Under the pieces are notes generated by a model. The model did not search any database. It was not told the DNA's origin and saw nothing but the letters and a program-made list of their open reading frames with translations. A stretch of 10,897 bases of DNA. Origin: an uncultured Clostridia bacterium. GTDB lineage: Bacteria > Bacillota > Clostridia > Christensenellales > Borkfalkiaceae. The number at the start of each line of letters is the position of its first letter. Position 1 is the first letter of the stretch. The position numbers and the translations under genes were made by a program. Below, piece after piece: positions 5,614-10,897 of the stretch. The stretch lies in the NCBI GenBank assembly GCA_947629735.1, contig CANREX010000044.1, positions 1 to 10,897 on the forward strand, given 5' to 3'.

Positions 5614-6534
5614 GTCCTGGTTTTTGTAGTGGAAGCCGTAAATTTCGTTCGCGCTGGTGACCACCATAAACGCCGCCTTGTCCTCGCGCGCGACGACGTC
5701 GCGCAGGTGGGGATAGAGGTAGGGCTTTATCACGCAGAGCAAAATCTTCTTGTCCTCCCGCGTATATCCGCCCTCGCCGTCGAGGATAGTCACGCCGCTG
5801 TCCACTTCGGAAAGTATGCACCCGCGTATAATCTCCGCCTTTGCCGCGTCGGTAATGAGGAACACGAGCTGTGCGGAATCTCCGCCGTACAGAACGCGGG
5901 TGAACACGTATGTAAAGACAACCACAAGCAGCACCGAATAGAACAGCTTGTCGAGGTCATATCCCGTAGTGAAAAATGAACTCCCGACGACTATCAGATC
6001 TATCGTCATGGAGAATACGCCCGTCTTGATATGGCGGAACTTTTTGCGCAGCGTTTTTACGATTATGTCCGTGCCCGCCGTGCACGCGCCCATGCGGAAG
6101 ATGAGCCCCATGCCTACCCCGAAGAGCACCGCCCCGAGCACCGCGTTGACAATAACGCTGTCCGTAAAGGGCAGGCAGTTAAGCGCTTCCTCGCCGAAGA
6201 CGAAGCCCCAAAGCCTCATCAAAAGACCCGAAAGCGTGGTCGCATATGCCGTCGCGAGCATGAATTTCCACCCCAAAAACACAAACCCCAAAATTATCAT
6301 GGGTACGTTGAGAATGATCACGAGATATCCCGTGTCGAAGCCCGAAACGGCATTTATTATGAGCGCGATGCCCGTCACTCCGCCCGAGGTAAGGTTTGCG
6401 GGCTCGACAAACAGCGATACGCCCAGCGAAAAGAGTATGCACCCGAGCGTTATTATCAGATATTTTTTTATCAGCCCCCATTGAACCGCCTTTTTATATG
6501 GGGAGTTTTCGGTTGCGGAATTTTCTTCTTTCAT
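5599..6534 (-). CDS. YitT-family membrane protein (DUF161/DUF2179)
   Basis: This integral membrane protein of 311 residues has five to six hydrophobic segments followed by a cytosolic C-terminal domain. The transported substrate or function of the family is not settled. Segments lie near residues 24-42, 52-70, 71-88, 93-110, 128-146 and 177-215. Two internal-repeat signatures are visible: EPANLTSGGVTGIALI (44-59) and GMGLIFRMGACTAGTDIIVK (141-160). The DUF2179 domain spans about 222-303, with SGVTILDGEGGYTREDKK and DKAAFMVVTSANEIYGFHY. The ATG at 6534-6532 is chosen. It has no ribosome binding site and lies only 7 nt from a -10 box, so the mRNA should be leaderless. The in-frame TTG at 6570 coincides with the -35 box and is rejected. 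The end of the gene forms the first unit of a tandem repeat. Confidence 0.9.
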   Translation of the reverse strand: MKEENSATENSPYKKAVQWGLIKKYLIITLGCILFSLGVSLFVEPANLTSGGVTGIALIINAVSGFDTGYLVIILNVPMIILGFVFLGWKFMLATAYATTLSGLLMRLWGFVFGEEALNCLPFTDSVIVNAVLGAVLFGVGMGLIFRMGACTAGTDIIVKTLRKKFRHIKTGVFSMTIDLIVVGSSFFTTGYDLDKLFYSVLLVVVFTYVFTRVLYGGDSAQLVFLITDAAKAEIIRGCILSEVDSGVTILDGEGGYTREDKKILLCVIKPYLYPHLRDVVAREDKAAFMVVTSANEIYGFHYKNQDDMEV

Positions 6535-6541
6535 AGCAATA

Positions 6542-6570
6542 ATTATATTTTGTTGCGCCCCGCGTGTCAA
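6542..6570 (-). promoter_or_regulatory. Full-consensus promoter of the yitT-like gene
   Basis: On the minus strand TTGACA (6565-6570) and TATAAT (6542-6547) are 17 bp apart, a perfect SigA match. Transcription should start at about 6535-6534, on or next to the ATG. A 6-7-6 inverted repeat, GACAAA/TTTGTC (6589-6607), lies 18 bp upstream of the -35 box and could be an operator. Confidence 0.85.
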
Positions 6571-6634
6571 CTATCCCTGCGTAATATTGACAAATTTTGC
6601 CTTTGTCCGACATCTACTTAGCTGTTTTTTATCC

Positions 6635-6654
6635 CGCCTTTCAATAAAAAGGCG
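6635..6654. terminator. Small hairpin after the araC-type gene
   Basis: CGCCTTT (6635-6641) and AAAGGCG (6648-6654) pair around CAATAA, 60 bp past the regulator's stop codon. The minus-strand side is followed by GGATAAAAAAC rather than Ts. It is therefore a poor intrinsic terminator, though suitably placed. Confidence 0.35.
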
Positions 6655-6714
6655 ACAATATCTTGCTTCCCGCCCATATCTTTCCGCCCCGTTTTCGCCG
6701 CGTGCGGGAGGTTG

Positions 6715-7554
6715 TCACTTGCGCTTTCTGTAAGCGCGCGGGGTGAGCCCGTATTTCTTTTTGAACGCGTCCTTGAAATAATTGCTGTCCGAAAAGCCGC
6801 AGCGGAACGCGATTTCGGTTATGGAGTCGTCCGTCGTTATGAGTTCGAGCGCGGCGTATTGCAGCCTTATGAACACGAGGTATTCGTGTATGCCCGTGCC
6901 GACGGATTTTCTGAACTTTCTGCTCAGATAGTTGGGGCTGTAACCCGCGGCGGCGGCGATGTCGTCCGAGCTTATGTGTTCCGCGTAGTGCGCGCTTATG
7001 AACTGCGCCGCCTGCACTATCTGCCTGTCCGTAGTGTGGATATTGTCGGGAAATTCGTTCAAAAACAGGCACTCGCGGATACAGATTAGGAACAGCTCCT
7101 GCAACAGCACCCTGAGCATCTGTTCGGACGCGCCGTCGGCGATTTTCCTCTCGTTGACCATGCGCGAAAGGTGCGCGGCTATGCCGTCGCGATAGGCTTC
7201 CTGCGCCTGAAACAGTCGAACGGACGTCAGAAACGCCTGTTTTTGCGGCAGAAGTTCCACGACGTTTGCGTCGAGGTGCTCCCTGCCGAACTGCACGATG
7301 CTGCGCTTGCACGCGCCGTCTATGTAGCGGGTGTAGTGGAACACGCCCGGCGGAATCAGCATGAAATCTCCCCCGCTCATGTCGTACATGTTGTTTTCTA
7401 TGAAGAACCTGCACGACCCGTTTTCCACATAGAACAGCTCGAAAAACGGGTGGCAGTGGGGCTCGGGCATGATGAACCCCGCCTCGCGCAATGTCGTGCC
7501 TGCGAAGATGCCGTTTATCGCGTTTTCGCCGATGGGTGCGGGCGTATCGGGCAT
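6715..7554 (-). CDS. AraC-family transcriptional regulator with N-terminal cupin domain
   Basis: This cytosolic regulator has 279 residues. The N-terminal effector-binding cupin spans about 15-110. It shows PHCHPFFELFYVENGSCRFF (32-51), with His33, His35 and Glu39, and the GGDFMLIPPGVFHYT strand (61-75), with His73. A linker helix region leads to the C-terminal AraC/XylS DNA-binding domain (about 180-279). The first helix-turn-helix is ISSDDIAAAAGYSPNYLSRK (194-213). The second is SITEIAFRCGFSDSNYFKDA (244-263), ending in KKYGLTPRAYRK. GGAGGT lies 5 nt before the ATG at 7554. The gene diverges from the MATE/deacetylase operon, and their promoters overlap. By the usual family rule, it probably activates or represses that operon in response to a small molecule, perhaps a sugar. 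Confidence 0.93.
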   Translation of the reverse strand: MPDTPAPIGENAINGIFAGTTLREAGFIMPEPHCHPFFELFYVENGSCRFFIENNMYDMSGGDFMLIPPGVFHYTRYIDGACKRSIVQFGREHLDANVVELLPQKQAFLTSVRLFQAQEAYRDGIAAHLSRMVNERKIADGASEQMLRVLLQELFLICIRECLFLNEFPDNIHTTDRQIVQAAQFISAHYAEHISSDDIAAAAGYSPNYLSRKFRKSVGTGIHEYLVFIRLQYAALELITTDDSITEIAFRCGFSDSNYFKDAFKKKYGLTPRAYRKRK

Positions 7555-7571
7555 TTTGACCTCCGTGATTG

Positions 7572-7600
7572 TTGAAAAATCCGTATTATGGAAATATTAT
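7572..7600 (+). promoter_or_regulatory. Promoter of the MATE/deacetylase operon
   Basis: TTGAAA (7572-7577) and TATTAT (7595-7600) are 17 bp apart. Transcription would start near 7607, giving a leader of about 80 nt. Its -10 box overlaps the -10 box of the regulator promoter on the other strand by 5 bp. Confidence 0.6.
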
Positions 7601-7624
7601 AGCCAAAAAACAATGGAAAATCAA
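7596..7624 (-). promoter_or_regulatory. Promoter of the araC-type regulator
   Basis: On the minus strand TTGATT (7619-7624) and TATAAT (7596-7601) are 17 bp apart. Transcription would start near 7589, about 35 nt before the ATG. Polymerase cannot occupy this and the opposite promoter at once. Confidence 0.65.
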
Positions 7625-7648
7625 GAAAATTCAATGTATTATATTATT

Positions 7649-7684
7649 ATGTCGCGAAAAGCGGACAAGGAGTTGGATATTTAA
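7649..7684 (+). other. Possible 11-codon leader peptide upstream of the MATE gene
   Basis: ATG 7649 opens a short frame reading MSRKADKELDI and ending 4 nt before the MATE start codon. The AAGGAG at 7667-7672 lies inside it, 16 nt from the MATE ATG, farther than usual. Translation of the leader could deliver ribosomes to the MATE start. It has no ribosome binding site of its own, so this is weak. Confidence 0.25.
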
Positions 7685-7688
7685 CAAA

Positions 7689-9401
7689 ATGGAAGGGGCA
7701 AAGGTCAAAAAGAAATACACTTTGTTTACGGGGAAGCAGCTGTTGTGGCTGATTTTGCCGATAGTCATAGAGCAGATATTTTCCACCTCGCTCGGGCTGT
7801 TCGATTCCCTCCTCGTATCCCATCTGCCGGGCTCGGAAGCGCTGCGCAGCAACGCGAGCAATGCGGTCGGCAACGTGGACTATATCAACAACCTGATAAT
7901 TCAGCTGTTTTCGGCGTTTGCGACGGGCGGCGCGATAGTGACGTCCCAATTTCTCGGCGCGGGCAACAGGGAGCAGGCGAACAAGAGCGCGAAACAGATG
8001 CTCATGCTCGTGATAATCATATCGCTGTGCATAGGCGGCGCGTGCCTCGCCCTGAATTGGCCGCTGTTGAAGCTGTTTTACGGGGAAGTCGACGACACTA
8101 CGTTTTCATATCAGCAGATATACTTTTATGTGACCGCCGCTTCCTTCCCCTTTATAGGGCTTTTCAACGCGTGCGCGGCGTTGCTGCGCGCCCAGCGCAA
8201 GAGCCTTTCCACGATGACGAGCGCCGCAATGAGCTGCGTTTTGAATATCGCGCTCGATTCCCTGTTTTTGTTCGTGTTCAAGTGGGGCGTGCTCGGCGTG
8301 GGCATAGCTACGCTTTTCTGCCGCGGCGTTCCCGCGATATTCATGCTTATACTTCTGAGCAACAGGAAGAACGTCGTGTGCGTGCGCCTGTTCGAAAAAT
8401 TCCGCTTCGACGGCGCGATGATAAAAAAGATATTGAAGATAGCCATTCCCAGCGGCATAGAGAGCGCGCTCTTCCAGCTCGGCAAGCTCATGACCAATAC
8501 GTTTGTGAACGTGGACTTCTACGCGAAAAACCCCGCGCATATCGAATACGGCGAGGCGGGGGAAATCATATATATCAACGTAGAGGCAAACGGCAACACG
8601 ATAGCCAACCAGATAAACAACTTCGCCTCGGTCGTCGGCGGCGGCATAGGCACTTCCTGCCTTACGGTAATAGGGCAGGCGGTGGGCGCGGGCGACCCCG
8701 ACCAGGTAAAGCACTACATGAAGAAAATGTTCCTGCTTTCCTACATTGCCAACGGCATATGCGTGGGGGTAATACTCGCGCTCGTGCCCTTTATAACGCA
8801 TCTGTACGGCTACACCGCGGCGGCAAAGCAGGTTGGGCAACATTGCCTTTACTTCTGCCTCGCGTTCCAATTCGTGACATATCCGCTTTCTTTCACGACG
8901 CCCGGAATATTGAAAGCCACGAGCGACGTCAAATACGTCATGTACTGCGCGATAATTTCCATGTTCGTGATGAGGGTGGGGCTGGCGTTCCTGCTCACCA
9001 CGGATAAAATTCCCGGGCTGCCCAAGTTGGGCGCGATGGGCTATTGGATAGGCATGTGCTCCGATTGGGTGCTGCGCTCCGTACTCTTCTTCTCCCGCCT
9101 GCTTTCGGGAAGGTGGCGGAAGGCTTCGGGGCTTATCCGCGAGACCGCGGGCGGCGCGGCGGAAGGCGATAACCTTTCGGACGCGGCGGAGATATCGGAA
9201 GAAGTAAACAATAGGGAAAACGCCGAAGAAAACGCCGACGAAAACACATTCGAAAGCGCCTGCGAAAACTCCTGCGAAAGCGCTCGGTCCGCCGATTTGT
9301 CGGGCGGGGAAGAAGCGCAAAACGGGGAAGAGCAGAGCGGGGCGGAAGTCACCCGTGCAGAGCAAGAAACGCAGGGGGAAAACAACCCGCAAAAGGGATA
9401 A
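7689..9401 (+). CDS. MATE-family efflux transporter with an acidic C-terminal tail
   Basis: This integral membrane protein of 570 residues is expected to export an organic compound in exchange for Na+ or H+. Twelve segments fit residues 15-475. Typical MATE features are TLFTGKQLLWLILPIVIEQI (11-30), the ASNAVGNV turn (56-63), LFSAFATGGAIVTSQFLGAG (73-92), NACAALLRAQRKS (160-172) and, in the second half, SGIESALFQLGKL (255-267) and GTSCLTVIGQAVGAG (321-335). Compared with ordinary family members of about 450 residues, it has an extra stretch of about 25 residues around 276-298 and a 90-residue tail. The tail (481-570) is rich in Glu, Asn, Ala and Ser and probably disordered. ATG 7689 is preferred because the hydrophobic domain begins right after it. 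The ATG/TTG frame extends upstream to 7569, but that part overlaps the promoter. It is the first gene of an operon with the deacetylase. Confidence 0.9.
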   Translation: MEGAKVKKKYTLFTGKQLLWLILPIVIEQIFSTSLGLFDSLLVSHLPGSEALRSNASNAVGNVDYINNLIIQLFSAFATGGAIVTSQFLGAGNREQANKSAKQMLMLVIIISLCIGGACLALNWPLLKLFYGEVDDTTFSYQQIYFYVTAASFPFIGLFNACAALLRAQRKSLSTMTSAAMSCVLNIALDSLFLFVFKWGVLGVGIATLFCRGVPAIFMLILLSNRKNVVCVRLFEKFRFDGAMIKKILKIAIPSGIESALFQLGKLMTNTFVNVDFYAKNPAHIEYGEAGEIIYINVEANGNTIANQINNFASVVGGGIGTSCLTVIGQAVGAGDPDQVKHYMKKMFLLSYIANGICVGVILALVPFITHLYGYTAAAKQVGQHCLYFCLAFQFVTYPLSFTTPGILKATSDVKYVMYCAIISMFVMRVGLAFLLTTDKIPGLPKLGAMGYWIGMCSDWVLRSVLFFSRLLSGRWRKASGLIRETAGGAAEGDNLSDAAEISEEVNNRENAEENADENTFESACENSCESARSADLSGGEEAQNGEEQSGAEVTRAEQETQGENNPQKG

Positions 9402-9426
9402 ACGCGGCATATATAGGGGTCAAATC

Positions 9427-10290
9427 ATGTTTATACAGCTTTATGAAGAGAAATTCATGCGTTTCCCGCAGGGGAAAGAAAAGGCGCTGACATTCAGCTA
9501 CGACGACGGCGTGCAGGCGGATAAAAAACTTATCGCGCTTTTTGCAAAGTACGGATTCAAGGGCACGTTCAACCTCAACTCCGAGCTGTTCGGGGCGCAG
9601 TGCTGGCACGGCAGAATGGACGAGCAAGAGACGTTTTCGACGTTTGCGGACTGCGGGCAGGAGATTGCGCTGCACGGCGCGCGCCACACCTTTTTAAACA
9701 GAGTTCCCCTCGCCGAGGCGATAAAGGAAATCACCGATTGCAGGGCGTATCTCGAAGGCAAGTTCTCCCGTATAGTCACGGGCATGGCTTACGCCTACAA
9801 CGGCTACACGAAGGCAGTGAAAGACGTCCTCCCCGCCCTCGGCGTGGACTACGCGCGCACCACACTTTCGACGCACTCTTTCGCCCTGCCCGAAGATTGG
9901 CTGGAATGGAATCCCACCTGCAAACACAGCGACAAGGAGCTCTTCTCCCTCGCGGAAAAATTCATAAATCTCTCGCCCGCGGCAGAGCCCAAAAACAGGC
10001 AGCCGCTGCTCTTCTATATCTGGGGACATTCCTTCGAATTCGACGACGACGGGAATTGGGATATCGTCGAAAATCTCGGCAAAACCCTCGGCGGCAGAAG
10101 CGACGTCTGGTACGCGACTAACGGGGAAATCTATGCCTATTGCAAGGCGTATTCGTCCCTCGTGTTCTCCCTCGACGGCGAGAGGGTTTTCAACCCCTCC
10201 GCGCAGGACGTGTGGCTGGAACTGAGAGGCAAGGTCTACAAAATTGCGGCGGGCGCGACCGTCGCGTTCGACAAACCGGAAAGGGTGTAG
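9427..10290 (+). CDS. Polysaccharide deacetylase-family (NodB-homology) protein without signal peptide
   Basis: This protein of 287 residues is related to carbohydrate esterase family 4, metal-dependent deacetylases of N-acetylated sugars. Motif 1, TFSYDDG (22-28), supplies the catalytic base and metal ligand Asp26/Asp27. Motif 2, LHGARH (82-87), supplies the metal ligands His83 and His87. A motif 3-like MAYAYNGYTK lies at 120-129, and YIWGHSFEF (197-205) holds the late conserved His201. About 60 residues after the core form a beta-rich C-terminal end. There is no signal peptide or membrane anchor, so a cytosolic site is predicted, unlike cell-wall deacetylases. The start is ATG 9427 with AGGGG at 9414-9418; an upstream in-frame start would overlap the MATE gene. 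The 25-nt gap from the MATE stop and the absence of a promoter indicate one operon. The substrate is unknown. Confidence 0.9.
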   Translation: MFIQLYEEKFMRFPQGKEKALTFSYDDGVQADKKLIALFAKYGFKGTFNLNSELFGAQCWHGRMDEQETFSTFADCGQEIALHGARHTFLNRVPLAEAIKEITDCRAYLEGKFSRIVTGMAYAYNGYTKAVKDVLPALGVDYARTTLSTHSFALPEDWLEWNPTCKHSDKELFSLAEKFINLSPAAEPKNRQPLLFYIWGHSFEFDDDGNWDIVENLGKTLGGRSDVWYATNGEIYAYCKAYSSLVFSLDGERVFNPSAQDVWLELRGKVYKIAAGATVAFDKPERV

Positions 10291-10491
10291 ACGTCAACTG
10301 TCCTGCCGTTATAGACAGCCTAACAATCGGAAGCGGACGTAAAGCGCGGACGGGGATAATAGCAGAATGACGCTCTCCCATATATCTCCTCACCTTGGGG
10401 AGGGGAGAACACAAGAGGGACAGGGGATAATTTTTACCGCATTTTGTCACTCTGCCATTTGTCACCTCGTCAGAGGGCATTAGCCCAAAGG

Positions 10492-10532
10492 TTTGTAGAA
10501 AATTTTTGCGATTAAGCAAAAATTTTCACAAA
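10492..10532 (-). repeat. 41-nt imperfect hairpin, copy 4 (inverted)
   Basis: This is the reverse complement of the hairpin in repeat field 1. It has the same 41-nt length, the arms TTTGTAGAAAATTTTTGC and GCAAAAATTTTCACAAA, and the loop GATTAA. Confidence 0.85.
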
Positions 10533-10778
10533 CCGGAACGAGCCGTAAGGCGAGTGAAGTCGAACGGGTCCGGCTGGGGTATGGCACAAAGGAAAGTCCT
10601 AAACGCAATGAAATTCCGGATTCTTCGACTGCGCTAACGCTTCGCTCAGAATGACAATAAAAGAGGCAGAATGACGCTCTCCTCTATATCTCCCCGCCTT
10701 GGGGTGGGGAGAACACAAGAGGGCAGGGATAATTTTTACCGCATTTTGTCACCCTGCCCGAGGGCATTAGCCCGAAGG

Positions 10779-10819
10779 TTTGTAGAAAATTTTTGCAACC
10801 AAGCAAAAATATTCACAAA
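10779..10819 (-). repeat. 41-nt imperfect hairpin, copy 5 (inverted)
   Basis: It has the same length and orientation as copy 4, but the loop reads AACCAA. The stem changes by one base and stays largely paired, while the loop has diverged. This suggests the fold matters more than the sequence. Confidence 0.82.
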
Positions 10820-10897
10820 GCGGAACGAGCCGTAAGGCGAGTGAAGTCGAACGGGTCCGGCTGGGGTATGGCACAAAGGAAAGTCCTAAACGCAATG

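Larger units (their letters stand above)
10362..10897 (+). repeat. 304-bp tandem repeat (one full and one partial copy, runs off right edge)
   Basis: GCAGAATGACGCTCTCC opens copy 1 at 10362 and copy 2 at 10666; copy 2 is cut by the window end after 232 bp. Each copy has, in order: a CTCC...GGGGAG arm pair, a TTTTTACCGCATTTTGTCA stretch, the small GCCC/GGGC palindrome, the 41-nt hairpin in inverted orientation, a GAACGAGCCGTAAGGCGAG linker, and the GTCCGGCTGGGG...TTCCGGATTCTTCGAC part of the MITE-like element. The right terminus GCTCAGAATGACAA ends copy 1 at 10644-10657. The stretch 10291-10361 before it shows nothing recognisable. Confidence 0.88.

Noticed and set aside
6568..6570. TTG at 6570 as the start of the yitT-like gene
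   Set aside because: It is part of the TTGACA -35 box, so the transcript should not include it, and there is no ribosome binding site.
7745..9007. Long plus-strand frame in a second phase of the MATE gene
   Set aside because: It is very Arg-rich, with no family features and no start site; it is a shadow of the transporter gene.
8106..9410. Long minus-strand frame opposite the MATE gene
   Set aside because: Its translation is rich in Arg, His and Tyr and lacks any domain, while the opposite strand encodes a clear MATE transporter. It is a GC-driven shadow.
10190..10519. 109-codon minus-strand frame over the end of the deacetylase gene
   Set aside because: Its first third is repeat sequence and the rest is antisense to the deacetylase gene, with no ribosome binding site.

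Overview
The window looks like a chromosomal stretch of a fairly GC-rich member of the Firmicutes, most likely a Clostridia relative. The reasons are strong GGAGG-type ribosome binding sites, SigA-like TTGACA/TATAAT promoters, occasional TTG starts, and gene families (YitT, YjbR, AraC, MATE, YqhD/BdhA-type alcohol dehydrogenase) common in that group. The species cannot be named from the sequence. No rRNA, tRNA, CRISPR array, transposase or phage gene was seen.

Left part (1-2290). The 5' end of a RelB/DinJ antitoxin gene runs off the left edge on the minus strand, behind a promoter that overlaps a palindrome. A GNAT acetyltransferase gene diverges from it. A GC-rich hairpin separates that gene from a convergent asparaginase-like gene with a TTG start. 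This protein keeps the Thr/Thr-Asp catalytic motifs but seems to lack the usual lid tyrosine and catalytic lysine. About 330 bp upstream of it hold two divergent promoters whose -35 boxes are 18 bp apart.

Centre (2289-4443). An iron-containing alcohol dehydrogenase of the YqhD/BdhA type is followed by an MmcQ/YjbR-family protein. A possible 28-codon small gene overlaps the end of the latter on the opposite strand.

Repeat field 1 (about 4561-5613) lies between two convergent gene ends. It holds two MITE-like elements with 14-bp terminal inverted repeats, three copies of a 41-nt imperfect hairpin, a 101-bp tandem duplication, a perfect 15-bp GC hairpin, and a decaying 28-33 bp tandem repeat. 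The tandem repeat begins inside the last codons of the yitT-like gene.

Right part (5599-10290). A YitT-family membrane protein (minus) has a consensus promoter placed so that its mRNA should be nearly leaderless. An AraC-family regulator (minus) diverges from a two-gene operon (plus). The operon encodes a MATE transporter with an unusual acidic tail and a polysaccharide deacetylase-like protein without a signal peptide. The divergent promoters overlap at their -10 boxes, so the AraC protein is the natural candidate regulator of the operon.

Repeat field 2 (10362-10897) is a 304-bp tandem repeat that runs off the right edge. It contains the same 41-nt hairpin and half of the MITE-like element in rearranged order. 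The two repeat fields are the most distinctive part of the window. No complete new multi-gene system can be argued for from the sequence alone.
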